Source: Saccharophagus degradans 2-40
Lineage (GTDB): Bacteria > Pseudomonadota > Gammaproteobacteria > Pseudomonadales > Cellvibrionaceae
Assembly (NCBI RefSeq): GCF_000013665.1
Contig: NC_007912.1
Span: forward strand, 2,714,501-2,778,500
DNA length: 64,000 bases
Reading direction: 5' to 3'
The position numbers were made by a program, and so were the translations under genes. How positions within the stretch are numbered: position 1 is the stretch's first letter; every line of letters starts with the position of its first letter. A model generated the notes under the pieces. That model was not told where the DNA came from. It saw only the letters and a program-made list of their open reading frames with translations, and searched no databases. This document shows, one piece after another, positions 18,886-30,226 of this stretch.

Positions 18886-20292
18886 CTTAGATATATCTTT
18901 AGCATCCCAGTGCGGGAAGTGCTTGCGAACAAGCGCGTTTAGCTCAACTTCAAAGGCAGAGAAATCTGATTTAGCTTCACTGCTTTCTTCAAGCACATCG
19001 ATAACCATACCCGCAGCAACAGTAATGTTGGTTAGGCGATCTATAACAATAAACGCCCCAGTGCCGCGATTAACCTGGTAAGACTCGGCTACTACCTGCT
19101 GATCCAATGCTAACTCTACAACAGCGATGTCGTTTAGCTCCATTTTTTCGATGCTGGAGTGCTCGAACGTGTTTACATCTACGCGGTAATCTATAGCAGC
19201 AACACTACCTGGGGTTACCTTGGTGGCAAATTTAAATAAATACTCTTTGCCTGGCGCCATGTTTGTTTCAGACATCCACACCAAATGTGCTTTGAAGCGA
19301 TTAGACATTTGCACATCGCTGGCTGCATGCACAAGCATATCACCGCGGCTAATATCTATTTCGTCTTCTAAGGTAATGGTTACCGCTTGGTCGATAAAGG
19401 CTTTGTCTAAGTTGCCATCGTAGGTAACAATTTCTTTAACTTTACTTGTTTTACCGGAAGGTAATACGCGTATTTCGTCACCCACTTTAACTTCGCCAGA
19501 TGCAACTGTGCCACAAAAGCCACGGAAGTTAAGGTGTGGACGGTTTACATATTGAACGGGGTAGCGGAAATCTTTTAGGTTTTTAGCACCGGTAATTTGT
19601 ACCGATTCTAAAATTTCCATCAAACTTTCGCCCGTGTACCAAGGCATGTTTTCGCTTTTGTTTACTACGTTATCGCCATCAAGCGCAGACATAGGCACAA
19701 AATAGAGGTTTTCTTGACCCAGTGTTTTGGCCACTTCGCCGTAGGCTTGCTTAATAGATTCGAACGTTTCTTGGCTGTAATCCACCAAGTCCATTTTGTT
19801 AATAGCAATAACTAGGTGCTTAATACCCAATAGCGATGCAATAAAAGAGTGACGACGCGTTTGTGTCATTACACCATGACGAGCATCTATCAAAATAATA
19901 GCCATGTCACAGGTGGATGCACCGGTGGCCATGTTGCGCGTGTACTGCTCGTGCCCTGGGGTATCGGCAATAATAAATTTGCGTTTAGCCGTAGAGAAAT
20001 AACGATAAGCCACATCGATAGTAATGCCCTGCTCGCGCTCTGCTTGCAAACCATCTACCAACAAAGCCAAGTCGACTTTATCACCGGTGGTACCGTGTTT
20101 AGAGTTATCGTTACGCACCGCTTCTAGTTGATCTTCATAGATCATTTTAGAATCGTGCAACAAGCGACCAATAAGCGTAGATTTACCGTCATCCACACTG
20201 CCGCACGTTAAAAACCGCAACAACTCTTTCTGTTCATGCTGCGCCAAATAGGCGTCGATATCTGTTTCGATTAAATCTGATTGGTGGGACAT
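18877..20292 (-). CDS. cysN: Sulfate adenylyltransferase subunit 1 (GTPase)
   Basis: CysN is the GTPase that drives APS synthesis by CysD. It is an EF-Tu-like protein of 471 residues with [34 protein letters not shown] and INKMDLVDY as G1, G3 and G4 motifs, followed by two beta-barrel domains. It has no fused APS kinase domain, consistent with the separate cysC. A small four-helix-bundle gene lies between it and cysD, which is unusual for this pair. Its last codons are tandemly duplicated beyond the stop. Confidence 0.95.
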   Translation of the reverse strand: MSHQSDLIETDIDAYLAQHEQKELLRFLTCGSVDDGKSTLIGRLLHDSKMIYEDQLEAVRNDNSKHGTTGDKVDLALLVDGLQAEREQGITIDVAYRYFSTAKRKFIIADTPGHEQYTRNMATGASTCDMAIILIDARHGVMTQTRRHSFIASLLGIKHLVIAINKMDLVDYSQETFESIKQAYGEVAKTLGQENLYFVPMSALDGDNVVNKSENMPWYTGESLMEILESVQITGAKNLKDFRYPVQYVNRPHLNFRGFCGTVASGEVKVGDEIRVLPSGKTSKVKEIVTYDGNLDKAFIDQAVTITLEDEIDISRGDMLVHAASDVQMSNRFKAHLVWMSETNMAPGKEYLFKFATKVTPGSVAAIDYRVDVNTFEHSSIEKMELNDIAVVELALDQQVVAESYQVNRGTGAFIVIDRLTNITVAAGMVIDVLEESSEAKSDFSAFEVELNALVRKHFPHWDAKDISKLL

Positions 20293-20334
20293 ATTTGAAT
20301 CTCTAATATCTAGTTTTTAATCTCTAGTGAGAGA

Positions 20335-20706
20335 CTATTTACCAATTTTTCGGCCTTGCTGCGTATTGAGCCATTTAATAAACCCACCTAGCATCGCCGC
20401 AATTTCTTTTACTTCTAATCGCCACTGCTCGCCCACTTCCGGAGTGATTCTGCTTATGGCAATACCAATATAAATTTGGGTGGCCAACTCACTAGCAGAA
20501 GCTTTAGCTATTTCTAAGAAACGTGCTTTTTCCTTATCGGAAATTCGCTCTAAGCCTTCCGCAATATTGCTCGGTACGGACAGTGCCGATCTTGTGATTT
20601 GATCTTTAAAACTATAGTCAGCGCATGCATCAAAATACCGATAAATTTCAATGCATAGCGCTGTACTACGCTGCCAGACCTCCAAACTTTCACATTTCAC
20701 TAGCAC
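20335..20706 (-). CDS. Four helix bundle protein (23S rRNA intervening-sequence protein family)
   Basis: A 123-residue all-helical protein. The pattern SLEVWQRSTALCIEIYRYF, then DQITRSALSVPSNIAEGLER and FLEIAKASASELATQI, is the hallmark of the S23/four-helix-bundle family. Members were first seen as ORFs in intervening sequences of 23S rRNA genes, but they also occur as solitary chromosomal genes. The molecular function is unknown. It sits in the middle of the cysD-cysN pair in the same direction (39 bases from cysD, 42 from cysN), so it is presumably cotranscribed. This position suggests a recent insertion. Confidence 0.85.
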   Translation of the reverse strand: MLVKCESLEVWQRSTALCIEIYRYFDACADYSFKDQITRSALSVPSNIAEGLERISDKEKARFLEIAKASASELATQIYIGIAISRITPEVGEQWRLEVKEIAAMLGGFIKWLNTQQGRKIGK

Positions 20707-20745
20707 CTCCCTGTTAACTAGTGATTAATAATTAGCGCTTAACGA

Positions 20746-21657
20746 TTAAAAGTATCCTTCCTGCTTTTTCTTTTCCATCGACCCAGAGCTGTCGTGGTCG
20801 ATTACTCGGCCTTGGCGTTCTGAAGTTGTGGTTAGTAGCATTTCTTGGATAATTTCTGGCAGTGTTGTTGCCTCGGACTCTACTGCGCCGGTTAGTGGGT
20901 AGCAGCCTAGGGTACGGAAGCGCACCATTTTTTCTTCTACTTTTTCGCCGGGTTCGATGGGCATGCGGTCGTCATCTACCATGATGAGCGTGCCGTCGCG
21001 CTCAACTACTGGGCGCTTGGCGGCGAAGTACAATGGCACCAATGGAATACTCTCTAGGTGGATGTACTGCCAAATATCAAGTTCGGTCCAGTTAGACAAT
21101 GGGAAAACGCGGATGCTCTCACCTTTGTCTACACGGCTGTTGTAGATGTTCCACAACTCTGGGCGCTGGTTTTTAGGGTCCCAGCGGTGTTTTTTATCGC
21201 GGAATGAATACACACGCTCTTTTGCACGTGATTTTTCTTCATCGCGGCGAGCGCCACCGAAAGCAGCATCGAAGCCATGCTTATCTAGCGCTTGCTTTAG
21301 GGCTTGGGTTTTCATGATATCGGTGTGCTTGGCGCTGCCGTGCACAAATGGGCTTATCCCCATATCGATACCTTCTTGGTTGGAGTGAACAATCAACTCC
21401 AAACCCAATTCTTTTACGTATTTATCGCGAAACTCAATCATTTCTTTGAATTTCCACGTTGTATCTACGTGCATAAGCGGGAAAGGCGGCTTGCCAGGGG
21501 CAAAGGCTTTCATTGCCAAGTGCAGCATAACGGCCGAATCTTTACCGATTGAATACAGCATTACCGGGTTATCGAATTCTGCCGCTACTTCGCGAATGAT
21601 ATGAATACTTTCCGCTTCTAGCTGTTTTAAGTGAGTTAACTTGTACTCATCAAGCAT
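20746..21657 (-). CDS. cysD: Sulfate adenylyltransferase subunit 2
   Basis: CysD adenylates sulfate to APS with CysN. The 303-residue PP-loop ATP pyrophosphatase shows [43 protein letters not shown] and [15 protein letters not shown]. The length is standard. It lies 70 bases downstream of tyrA-aroA, in the same direction, and leads the cysD, four-helix-bundle, cysN group. Confidence 0.96.
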   Translation of the reverse strand: MLDEYKLTHLKQLEAESIHIIREVAAEFDNPVMLYSIGKDSAVMLHLAMKAFAPGKPPFPLMHVDTTWKFKEMIEFRDKYVKELGLELIVHSNQEGIDMGISPFVHGSAKHTDIMKTQALKQALDKHGFDAAFGGARRDEEKSRAKERVYSFRDKKHRWDPKNQRPELWNIYNSRVDKGESIRVFPLSNWTELDIWQYIHLESIPLVPLYFAAKRPVVERDGTLIMVDDDRMPIEPGEKVEEKMVRFRTLGCYPLTGAVESEATTLPEIIQEMLLTTTSERQGRVIDHDSSGSMEKKKQEGYF

Positions 21658-21727
21658 TTATCTATTACCTTGAAATCTATTAGCGCGACTTTAACGCCGC
21701 GCAGTATAAAGGATGCAGAGTGAATAG

Positions 21728-23965
21728 CTAAGAACGAATGACTTCTAAGCTTATTCCTACTTGTTTTGCTAACTGGGTGAAGTTAGGGAACGAAGTGGAC
21801 ACGTTTGCACAATTATTTACTGTAATTTCGCCCGAAGCACGCAGAGCAGCAATGGTAAATGACATGGCAATACGGTGATCATGGAAGCTTTCTACCTCAC
21901 CACCACCCAACTGCCCACCTTCAATAATGGCGCCATCTTCGGTTGCATGACACTTAATACCGAGAGTGGTTAAGCCATCGATCATAGCCTGAATACGATC
22001 TGTTTCTTTTACACGTAACTCTTCGGCGCCAGTAATTACGGTAGTGCCTTCGGCGCAGGCCGCGGCCACCATTAGTGCTGGGAATTCATCAATTGCAAGC
22101 GGCACTTGAGATTCAGGCACTTCGATACCTTTGAGCGGTGCGTAGCGCAAGCGGATGTCCGCTACTGGCTCGCCGCCCACTTCGCGCTCATTACTTAGCT
22201 CAATATTCGCGCCCATAAGGTTTAGAATATTAATTACACCAATGCGCGTTGGGTTTATACCTACGTGGGTAAGCGTAATATCCGACCCAGGTGTAATTGC
22301 AGCGGCAACCAAAAAGAAGGTGGCAGAAGAAATGTCTGCAGGAATATCAATATCAGTAGCGGTAAGCTTGCCACCAGACTCAACCGTAATGGTGTCGCCA
22401 GTGCGCTGCACATCGTAACCAAAACCACGCAACATACGCTCTGTGTGATCACGTGTTGGCGCAGGCTCGGTTACGCTGGTTTTGCCTTCAGCGTACAAAC
22501 CGGCTAACAACAAGCAAGATTTAACCTGTGCGCTCGCCATTGGCATATCGTAATTAATACCTTTAAGCGCTGCGCCGCCGTGAATTTTTAGCGGTGGACG
22601 GCCTTCGTTAGCTGTGGCAATTGAAGCGCCCATTTCAGCCAATGGCAAAGCAACGCGATTCATTGGTCGCTTTGTTAAAGATTCATCACCGGTAAGTTCA
22701 GATTCAAACTTTTGACCAGCCAAAATACCTGCCAGCAAACGCATTGAGGTACCAGAGTTACCAACATACAGCGGGCCACTTGGTGCCTGCAGACCGTGCA
22801 AACCAACACCGTGAACAGTCACACGACCATCTTCTGGCCCTTCTATTACTACGCCCATATCGCGGAAGGCTTGTAGAGTTGCAAGTGCGTCTTCGCCCTC
22901 TAAAAAGCCTTCTACATGTGTTACACCCTCGGCGAGCGAACCCAACATAATTGAGCGGTGAGAAATAGATTTATCACCAGGAACACGAATTGTGCCTTGT
23001 ACGGTTCCGCCTGGGGCAACTTTATATACGATGTGGGAGTGAGCATTTTCTTGCATAGTTTTACTGTACGCCTGATGAGATAGCATGTTAGTAAACCGGT
23101 CGCGCGCTGCTTTTGCGCGTGTAAACACGCCGGTAATGTTAGTGGCGTCTTCCGCTTCGATCATGCCGCGCAACCGTGTTAGGTTCGCTACAAACATGTC
23201 GATGGCTGAAAGTACGGCCGGTTTGTTTGACAGCATAATATCGCGCCACATGGTTGCGTCGCTGGATGCTATCCGAGTGAAATCTCTAAAACCTCCCGCT
23301 GCATAGCGGAAGATATTTTCGTTTTGGTGGTCGTGCGCAAGTGTGTCGACGAGCGAAAAAGCAATCGCGTGTGGCAAATGACTAGTAGATGCAAGTACGG
23401 CATCGTGCTCGTCTACATCCATTTCAAGCACTTCGGCCTGAACGGCTTGCCACATTTTCGTTACGCGCTCTATGTGGTTGACACCATTACCTTTTAAGGG
23501 GGTAAGAATTATTCGGTGATCAACATAAAGCTCTGGGTCTGCCGCATCTACACCGCTTTTTTCGGACCCAGCAATTGGGTGGCCCAATACAACTTGGCTA
23601 GGTTCGCCGCCGTAAATAGCAACAACATCGTCGCGTACGCTGCCTTTCACACTGGCACCATCGGTAATGGTTACGGCTGGCGATAAACAGCTTTTTATTT
23701 CTGCTAAAACTTTTTTTACAGTAAGCGTGGGCACGGCAATAAAAACCACATCCCCTTCGCCGAGCTCGCCAGCTAGCTCACTTATTTGAGTTGTGGCTCT
23801 ATCTACCACTCCATTTGCAACAGCACGCTCGCAAACTTCTGCTCTGCGCGCTACGCCAATTACTTCGCTACACACGCCGCGCTTTTTACAGGCAGCCGCT
23901 AAACTGCCACCAATAAGGCCTATACCAACTACAACTAATTTATTAATTACCAGTGCAGTGTTCAA
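21728..23965 (-). CDS. tyrA-aroA: Fused prephenate dehydrogenase / EPSP synthase
   Basis: A 745-residue fusion. Residues about 8-290 are prephenate dehydrogenase, with VVGIGLIGGSLA, GHPIAGSEKSGVD and the TSHLPHAIAFSL segment. Residues about 310-745 are 3-phosphoshikimate 1-carboxyvinyltransferase, with PGDKSISHRSIMLGSLA, LYVGNSGTSMRLLAG, the KPMNRVALPL stretch and the SFHDHRIAMSF end motif. The fusion is known from Pseudomonas and relatives and links the shikimate step with tyrosine synthesis. It starts with TTG overlapping the pheA stop as TTGA. The glycine-rich loop comes so soon after that no other start fits. Confidence 0.95.
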   Translation of the reverse strand: MNTALVINKLVVVGIGLIGGSLAAACKKRGVCSEVIGVARRAEVCERAVANGVVDRATTQISELAGELGEGDVVFIAVPTLTVKKVLAEIKSCLSPAVTITDGASVKGSVRDDVVAIYGGEPSQVVLGHPIAGSEKSGVDAADPELYVDHRIILTPLKGNGVNHIERVTKMWQAVQAEVLEMDVDEHDAVLASTSHLPHAIAFSLVDTLAHDHQNENIFRYAAGGFRDFTRIASSDATMWRDIMLSNKPAVLSAIDMFVANLTRLRGMIEAEDATNITGVFTRAKAARDRFTNMLSHQAYSKTMQENAHSHIVYKVAPGGTVQGTIRVPGDKSISHRSIMLGSLAEGVTHVEGFLEGEDALATLQAFRDMGVVIEGPEDGRVTVHGVGLHGLQAPSGPLYVGNSGTSMRLLAGILAGQKFESELTGDESLTKRPMNRVALPLAEMGASIATANEGRPPLKIHGGAALKGINYDMPMASAQVKSCLLLAGLYAEGKTSVTEPAPTRDHTERMLRGFGYDVQRTGDTITVESGGKLTATDIDIPADISSATFFLVAAAITPGSDITLTHVGINPTRIGVINILNLMGANIELSNEREVGGEPVADIRLRYAPLKGIEVPESQVPLAIDEFPALMVAAACAEGTTVITGAEELRVKETDRIQAMIDGLTTLGIKCHATEDGAIIEGGQLGGGEVESFHDHRIAMSFTIAALRASGEITVNNCANVSTSFPNFTQLAKQVGISLEVIRS

Positions 23966-25083
23966 AGTACGCCTTTAGGGTATGAGCCTAATATTTTCAG
24001 ATCTGAGGCTCTGCGCCCCACTTCCTCTAGCACTTTTTTAGCAACTGGCTCGCTGGCATGGCCGGCAAAATCTATAAAAAACACGTAGTTCCACGCACCG
24101 GTTGGCGATGGACGAGTTTCTACGCGGGTTAAATCTATGCCGTGCTGATGGAATGGCTCTAGCAAATTGTGCAACGCACCCGGCTCGTTTTTCATAGACA
24201 CAACAATAGAAGTTTTATCTTCGCCGCTTGCACCTACGCTTTCTGCACCAATAATTAAAAAGCGCGTGGAGTTATCTGGCTGGTCTTCAATATTTTGTGC
24301 GTGGCTAGTAAGGCCGTATAAATCTGCCGCCATAGCGCCTGCAATGGCAGCTGAATTCCACTCGCCTTTTATTCGGCGTGCTGCTTCTGCATTACTGCTT
24401 ACCGCTATACGCTCTGCACGAGGGTAATGTGCATCTAACCATTTTCTGCATTGCGCCAAAGACTGCGCATGAGAATAAATGCGCGAAATATTTTGTACGT
24501 GTGTTACATCAGAAACTAACAGGTGGTGATGAATACGCAGTACAACTTCACCACAAATTTTTACGCTACTGCCTAAAAAGTTATCTAAGGTGTGCGTAAC
24601 CACGCCTTCGGTGGAGTTTTCTACCGGCACTACACCATAGTGCGCAGCACCAGATGCTACTTCGCGGAAAACTTCATCAATAGCGGGCAAAGAAACAGCT
24701 TGAGCGGAATGACCGAAATGCTTAAGTGCGGCTTGCTGGGTATAGGTGCCTTCTGGCCCCAAGTAAGCCACTTTTACTGGTGCTTCTAAAGCCAAGCAAG
24801 CAGACATTATTTCGCGAAATAAACGGGCAAACTCTTCGTTAGACAACGGACCCTTGTTACGCGCCATAGCATTGCGCAATACCTGTGCTTCGCGCTCTGG
24901 GCGATAAAACTTTGGCTCGGTGATATTAGAAAAGCGTTTTTTTACATGGGCAACTTCTACCGCACAATTTGCGCGAGCACATATTAAGTCGCCAATCTGC
25001 TGATCTATATCGTCTATTTTTACGCGCAATTCACCAAGAAGCGCCGCTTCTTCTGCACTAATTGGCTCGGATTTATCACTCAC
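23962..25083 (-). CDS. pheA: Bifunctional chorismate mutase / prephenate dehydratase
   Basis: The P-protein for phenylalanine synthesis, 373 residues from a GTG start. Residues about 12-100 form the AroQ chorismate mutase (LRVKIDDIDQQIGDLICARA). Residues about 104-280 are the prephenate dehydratase, with YLGPEGTYTQQAALKHFG, VPVENSTEGVV and the catalytic NSTRFLIIG. The C-terminal ACT domain GALHNLLEPFHQHGIDLTRVE, followed by TRPS, probably mediates phenylalanine feedback. In Pseudomonas, serC precedes and hisC follows. Both are absent here. It overlaps the next gene by four bases. Confidence 0.96.
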   Translation of the reverse strand: MSDKSEPISAEEAALLGELRVKIDDIDQQIGDLICARANCAVEVAHVKKRFSNITEPKFYRPEREAQVLRNAMARNKGPLSNEEFARLFREIMSACLALEAPVKVAYLGPEGTYTQQAALKHFGHSAQAVSLPAIDEVFREVASGAAHYGVVPVENSTEGVVTHTLDNFLGSSVKICGEVVLRIHHHLLVSDVTHVQNISRIYSHAQSLAQCRKWLDAHYPRAERIAVSSNAEAARRIKGEWNSAAIAGAMAADLYGLTSHAQNIEDQPDNSTRFLIIGAESVGASGEDKTSIVVSMKNEPGALHNLLEPFHQHGIDLTRVETRPSPTGAWNYVFFIDFAGHASEPVAKKVLEEVGRRASDLKILGSYPKGVL

Positions 25084-25113
25084 TACTGCATAACTCCGTA
25101 AATTAGGTGACGA

Positions 25114-27774
25114 CTATGCGTCGTCACCAGTTGCGTCTTCGTCTGCGCCACTCACATCGGGAGCGTTCACATTCGCTTCGTTAGCATCTGCTGTATTTTC
25201 TACCACTGCAGATTCTTCGCCGCCTTCAACGGCTTCTGGCACAGGTGGCTCATCTATTCGCTCTAGGCCAACAATATGTTCGCCCTCTTTAACGCGAATT
25301 AAGCGAACACCCTGAGTGTTTCTGCCAGATAACGATACTTCGTCTGCACGTGTTCTAACCAAGGTACCCTGGTTAGAAATAAGCATAATTTCATCGCCTT
25401 CAAATACCTGAGTAGCACCAACCAAACAGCCGTTACGCTCAGACATCTGCATAGCAATTACGCCTTGCGAACCGCGGCCTTTTGCGGGGTATTCTGTAAC
25501 TTCGGTACGCTTACCAAAGCCGTTTTCACTTACAGTAAGTACTTTACCGCCTTCTTCCGGCACAACCATGGCTATTACACTTACGTCGTCGGCCATGCGC
25601 ACACCGCGTACACCGCGTGAAACTCGGCCCATAGAGCGAACATTTTCTTCGCTAAAGCGTGCAGCTTTACCAGCAGAAGTAAGCAAAATAATATCTTTTG
25701 TGCCGTCTGTAATTGCGGTGCCTACCAAGTGGTCGCCTTCAACCAAATCGATAGCACGTAAACCAACGCTACGTGGACGAGCAAATTGCGACAATGGTGT
25801 TTTCTTCACTGTGCCGTCTGCTGTCGCCATAAAGATAAAGTGATCGTCGTCGAACTCACGCACAGGCAGTATGCTAGTAATGCGTTCGCCCTCTTCTAGC
25901 GGCAATAAATTCACAACAGGTCGACCACGAGATTGACGACCAGCAACGGGTATTTGGTATACCTTTAGCCAGAACACTTTACCTACGCTGGTAAAGCACA
26001 ATAAGTAATCATGAGTATTAGCAATTAATAGATGCTCTACGAAATCTTCATCTTTAACCGAGGTAGCCGCCTTACCCATGCCGCCGCGACGTTGCGCTTG
26101 GTATGCATCTAACGGCTGGCTCTTAGCATAGCCACCGTGCGAAATAGTCACTACGCGATCTTCTTCGCTGATGAGATCTTCGTGGGTAAGATCGGTCATG
26201 CTTTGCTGAATAACAGTACGACGCTCATCGCCGTAATCGTTATAAATAACTTCAAGCTCTTCACGAATTACGTTCATCAAACGCTCAGGGTTACCTAAAA
26301 TTTCTAAGTAGCCTGCAATTTGAATTAATTTCTCTTCGTATTCAGCAAGTAATTTATCGTGCTCCATACCCGTTAAACGGTGGAGACGTAAATCTAGAAT
26401 GGCTTGAACCTGAACCGGCGATAAGTAGTAGCTGCCATCTTCACGTAAACCAAATTCTTCTGGTAAGCCATCTGGGCGACAAGCGTTTTCGCCAGCGCGA
26501 TCAAGGAATTCACTTACCGCACCTACTGGCCAGCCGCGAGCAAGCATGGCGTCGCGCGCATCGGCAGGGGTTGGCGAAGACTTAATTAAAGTAATTACTT
26601 CGTCGATATTGGCAATAGCTACAGCTTGGCCTTCTAACACATGGCCGCGCTCACGCGCCTTGCGCAACAAGTAAACCGTACGGCGTGTAACTACTTCGCG
26701 ACGGTGTTTAACAAAGTATTCAAGCAACTCTTTTAGGTTTAATAGCTTGGGCTGATCATCCACCAGCGCAACGATATTAATACCGAATACGTTTTGTAGC
26801 TGTGTTTGAGCATACAAGTTGTTAAGTACAACTTCGCCCATCTCACCGCGTTTAATTTCTACAACTACGCGCAAGCCGTCTTTATCGGACTCGTCGCGAA
26901 TTTCTGAAATGCCTTCTATTTTCTTTTCTTTTACCAGCTCGGCGATTTTTTCGATTAATCTCGCTTTGTTTACCTGGTAAGGGATTTCATTAATAACAAT
27001 GGTTTCGCGGCCGGTTTTTTCGTTGGTTTCTACTTCGGCTTGCGCGCGAACATAGATACGACCACGACCAGTGCGGTATGCCTGCAAAATACCTGCACGG
27101 CCATTAATAATGGCACCCGTTGGGAAATCTGGACCAGGAATATGCTCCATTAACTCATCGATAGTAATTTCTGGGTTATCGATAAGCGCCAAACAACCTT
27201 TAATCACTTCGCGCAAGTTGTGCGGCGGAATGTTAGTTGCCATACCTACAGCAATACCGGACGAGCCGTTTACTAGTAAGTTGGGCACGCGGGTTGGCAA
27301 TACGGCGGGAATAAGCTCTGTGCCATCGTAGTTGGGCACAAAATCGACGGTTTCTTTATCTAGGTCGGCAAGCAGTTCGTGCGAAATTTTGGCCATACGG
27401 ATTTCCGTATAACGCATTGCCGCGGCGCTGTCGCCATCGATCGAACCGAAGTTACCCTGCCCGTCTACCAGCATATAACGCAACGAGAAAGGCTGCGCCA
27501 TACGTACAATTGTGTCGTATACAGCGGAATCACCATGCGGGTGATATTTACCGATTACGTCACCTACCACACGGGCAGATTTTTTATAGGCTTTATTCCA
27601 GTCGTTATTCAATTCGCTCATTGCGAATAATACGCGGCGATGCACGGGTTTTAAGCCGTCTCGCACATCTGGAAGCGCACGCCCTACGATTACACTCATT
27701 GCGTAATCGAGGTAAGACTTTTTCAGTTCGTCTTCAATCGTGACAGGAAGGATTTCTTTAGCTATATCACCCAT
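25114..27774 (-). CDS. gyrA: DNA gyrase subunit A
   Basis: GyrA is the cleavage and rejoining subunit of gyrase. The 886-residue protein begins [20 protein letters not shown]; a frame extension to 27819 is not family-like. Visible are the quinolone-region segment [20 protein letters not shown] and [10 protein letters not shown], which carries the active-site Tyr at family position 122. The C-terminal beta-pinwheel has a GyrA-box-type segment (QRRGGMGK). The acidic C-terminal tail (residues about 845-886) is rich in Glu and Asp. It is divergent from mtaD and likely leads the gyrA-pheA-tyrA/aroA transcript. Confidence 0.97.
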   Translation of the reverse strand: MGDIAKEILPVTIEDELKKSYLDYAMSVIVGRALPDVRDGLKPVHRRVLFAMSELNNDWNKAYKKSARVVGDVIGKYHPHGDSAVYDTIVRMAQPFSLRYMLVDGQGNFGSIDGDSAAAMRYTEIRMAKISHELLADLDKETVDFVPNYDGTELIPAVLPTRVPNLLVNGSSGIAVGMATNIPPHNLREVIKGCLALIDNPEITIDELMEHIPGPDFPTGAIINGRAGILQAYRTGRGRIYVRAQAEVETNEKTGRETIVINEIPYQVNKARLIEKIAELVKEKKIEGISEIRDESDKDGLRVVVEIKRGEMGEVVLNNLYAQTQLQNVFGINIVALVDDQPKLLNLKELLEYFVKHRREVVTRRTVYLLRKARERGHVLEGQAVAIANIDEVITLIKSSPTPADARDAMLARGWPVGAVSEFLDRAGENACRPDGLPEEFGLREDGSYYLSPVQVQAILDLRLHRLTGMEHDKLLAEYEEKLIQIAGYLEILGNPERLMNVIREELEVIYNDYGDERRTVIQQSMTDLTHEDLISEEDRVVTISHGGYAKSQPLDAYQAQRRGGMGKAATSVKDEDFVEHLLIANTHDYLLCFTSVGKVFWLKVYQIPVAGRQSRGRPVVNLLPLEEGERITSILPVREFDDDHFIFMATADGTVKKTPLSQFARPRSVGLRAIDLVEGDHLVGTAITDGTKDIILLTSAGKAARFSEENVRSMGRVSRGVRGVRMADDVSVIAMVVPEEGGKVLTVSENGFGKRTEVTEYPAKGRGSQGVIAMQMSERNGCLVGATQVFEGDEIMLISNQGTLVRTRADEVSLSGRNTQGVRLIRVKEGEHIVGLERIDEPPVPEAVEGGEESAVVENTADANEANVNAPDVSGADEDATGDDA

Positions 27775-27868
27775 GTTTCTTGTTCCACCGATCAGGTGCG
27801 CGCACAAAAATGCGTGCAATCCTTATTGTTGTATTTTGGATGGAGTCGGGAACCCCCGAAAGGCGGCG

Positions 27869-27877
27869 ATGATAGCA
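27869..27877 (-). promoter_or_regulatory. Extended -10 promoter candidate for gyrA
   Basis: On the minus strand TGCTATCAT fits an extended -10 (TGN plus TATAAT-like hexamer) about 95 bases before the gyrA start, with a weak -35 (GCTTTG) 16 bases upstream of the hexamer. It is the best promoter-like string in the gyrA leader. Start-site data are needed to confirm it. Confidence 0.4.
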
Positions 27878-28050
27878 TAAAAACGCCTCTCAAAGCACTA
27901 TGAGCGCGTTTAGCCAAAATATTAGCTTGGGTAAGGGTTTCGTACAGCTGATCACACAGCGTAGTTTAAGGGGTATACTGAGCAGCACCGTTTAAAACGG
28001 CGCCCATAAACGCGCCTTTTCACTCACTTTTCAGTCAATTCGATTACGCC

Positions 28051-29391
28051 ATGACCAACAAAACACCTGCCGACCTTATTGTAAGCGCCCGCTGGATATT
28101 GCCAGTTCGCCCAACAGGCCGCCTATATGAGCACTGCGCATTAGTAATACGAGATGGCAACATTATTGAAATTGTGCCAACTAGCGGTATAGACAGCCAA
28201 TTTGACTACCAAGAGCACATCGATTTGCCCAATCAGCTACTTATGCCAGGGCTTATTAATATGCACGGGCATGCAGCCATGAGCTTGTTTAGGGGTTTGG
28301 CAGACGACTTACCGCTTATGGAGTGGCTGCAAGATCACATTTGGCCTGCTGAAGGTGAATGGGTAGACGAACAATTTGTGCTCGACGGTACTCAGCTAGC
28401 CATGGCCGAAATGCTATTAAGTGGCACCACTTGCTTCTCAGATATGTACTTTTACCCCGAAGCTGCTGCCGGCGCAGCCTTTGAAGCGGGTATGCGCGCC
28501 CAAATTAACTTTCCTATACTCGACTTTCCCACCCAATGGGGAAGCGGCCCCGAAGATTACATTCACAAAGGCCTAAAACTGCACGATAACTATCGCTCTG
28601 TAGATCTTATCAACATTGGCTTTGGCCCACATGCGCCTTACACAGTGTCTGATGAGCCTTTAAAGCGAATAGCGGTTTTAGCAGAAGAGCTGCAAGCCCC
28701 TATTCAAATACATATGCACGAAACCGCGCAAGAAGTAAGCGACTCGATAGCTAATTTTGGGGTGCGACCATTGCAACGCATTGCAGACCTAGGCCTACTC
28801 GGCCCCGCTACCCAGCTAGTGCATATGACGCAAATAGATGAACAAGACATAGCACTACTTACCACCTATTCTGCCCATGTAGTGCACTGCCCTGAATCTA
28901 ACTTGAAATTGGCCAGCGGTTTTTGCCCTGTACATACACTGCAAGAGCACTGCATTAACACGTGCTTGGGCACAGACGGCGCTGCTTCGAACAACGACCT
29001 AAGCTTGTTTGACGAAATGCACACAGCAAGCTTGCTGGGCAAAGGCGTTGCACAACGCGCCGATGCACTTAAAAGCGATACTGCAATAGAAATGGCCACC
29101 ATTAATGCCGCCACAGCAATGGGGCTAGACAATATTGTTGGCAGCTTAGAAAAAGGTAAGCGTGCAGATTTTATTGCAATTGACTTTAGTAATTTGCAGC
29201 AAGCCCCCATCTATAATTTAAAGAGCCATCTCGTTAATACCCACGTTAGCCACCTAGTTACCCATGTATGGGTAGATGGCAAATGCTTAGTTGCAGAACG
29301 CGAATTACAAACCTTGGACACCAAAGACATTTACAGCAAAGCCTGCGCTTGGCAAGTTAAAATTCAAGCGCAGCGCGCTTCCGGCAAATAG
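28051..29391 (+). CDS. mtaD: TRZ/ATZ family amidohydrolase, probable 5'-methylthioadenosine / S-adenosylhomocysteine deaminase
   Basis: A 446-residue metal-dependent amidohydrolase. Zn ligands are seen in [15 protein letters not shown] (HxH), the [11 protein letters not shown] segment, [11 protein letters not shown] and the late [14 protein letters not shown] with its catalytic Asp. This set is typical of MtaD-type adenosine-thioether deaminases. In Pseudomonas the homologous gene precedes ubiG, mupP and yciK exactly as here, which supports a role in methionine and SAM by-product salvage. A TATACT box at 27974-27979 may be its -10. The deaminase activity itself is inferred from the family. 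Confidence 0.85.
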   Translation: MTNKTPADLIVSARWILPVRPTGRLYEHCALVIRDGNIIEIVPTSGIDSQFDYQEHIDLPNQLLMPGLINMHGHAAMSLFRGLADDLPLMEWLQDHIWPAEGEWVDEQFVLDGTQLAMAEMLLSGTTCFSDMYFYPEAAAGAAFEAGMRAQINFPILDFPTQWGSGPEDYIHKGLKLHDNYRSVDLINIGFGPHAPYTVSDEPLKRIAVLAEELQAPIQIHMHETAQEVSDSIANFGVRPLQRIADLGLLGPATQLVHMTQIDEQDIALLTTYSAHVVHCPESNLKLASGFCPVHTLQEHCINTCLGTDGAASNNDLSLFDEMHTASLLGKGVAQRADALKSDTAIEMATINAATAMGLDNIVGSLEKGKRADFIAIDFSNLQQAPIYNLKSHLVNTHVSHLVTHVWVDGKCLVAERELQTLDTKDIYSKACAWQVKIQAQRASGK

Positions 29392-29401
29392 GGTTACCAC
29401 A

Positions 29402-30112
29402 ATGACTACACAAGAACTGAACGTAGACAGTGCAGAAATAGCAAAATTCGAACGCTTGGCAGCCCGCTGGTGGGACTTAGAAGGCGAATTTAAACCCTTA
29501 CACGACCTAAACCCGTTGCGCGCAAATTATATTGATGAGCGCGCCCAAGTAGCGGAGAAAAAATTACTCGATGTGGGTTGCGGCGGCGGCATTCTATGCG
29601 AAGCCATGGCCCAACGCGGCGCCATAGTAACCGGTATTGATATGGGCGACGCCCCACTAGAGGTTGCTAAATTGCACAGCTTAGAAAGTGGCGTAAATGT
29701 AGACTACATAAAAACCACCGCCGAAGAATTTGCAGCTAAGCACCCACAAAGTTACGACGTAGTTACCTGCTTAGAAATGTTAGAGCACGTGCCCGACCCA
29801 GCGCAAACCATTGCCGCCTGTGCACAGCTGGTAAAACCAGGTGGAGATATTTTCTTTTCCACAATAAACCGCAACCCCAAAGCATACCTATTTGCTGTGG
29901 TTGGTGCAGAGTACGTACTAAAAATGCTGCCTAAAGGCACCCATGACTACAACAAATTCATTCGCCCATCTGAGCTAGCCCAATGGATGCGCAACGCAGG
30001 CTTAGAACTGCAAGAGATGTGCGGCATGACCTATAACCCAATCACTAAACACTATAAGCTAAATGCAAAAGATGTATCGGTAAATTACATTATGCATGCG
30101 CGAAAAATATAA
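29402..30112 (+). CDS. ubiG: Ubiquinone biosynthesis O-methyltransferase
   Basis: UbiG is a SAM-dependent methyltransferase for both O-methylations in ubiquinone synthesis. The 236-residue form starts [20 protein letters not shown]; a longer frame into mtaD is not needed. It shows [19 protein letters not shown], the SAM motif [29 protein letters not shown] and [13 protein letters not shown], all close to E. coli UbiG. An AGGG ribosome site precedes the start. It follows mtaD by 10 bases, so they are likely cotranscribed. Confidence 0.95.
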   Translation: MTTQELNVDSAEIAKFERLAARWWDLEGEFKPLHDLNPLRANYIDERAQVAEKKLLDVGCGGGILCEAMAQRGAIVTGIDMGDAPLEVAKLHSLESGVNVDYIKTTAEEFAAKHPQSYDVVTCLEMLEHVPDPAQTIAACAQLVKPGGDIFFSTINRNPKAYLFAVVGAEYVLKMLPKGTHDYNKFIRPSELAQWMRNAGLELQEMCGMTYNPITKHYKLNAKDVSVNYIMHARKI

Positions 30113-30226
30113 AATTCGCCACAACCAAAAACACTGTAAAAAAAGCGTCTCTTTAGAAGCGTACTATTGAGACTTGCAAATTTGCTTTACGGGTAAGCTT
30201 CTACGAATAATGGCACTACCAAAACT

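Noticed and set aside
20335-20706. Intervening sequence of a 23S rRNA gene
   Set aside because: No rRNA sequence flanks it; both neighbours are cys protein genes, so it is a solitary family member.
29291-29401. N-terminal extension of UbiG into mtaD
   Set aside because: The 37 extra residues do not resemble the family; the ATG at 29402 has a ribosome site and a normal length.
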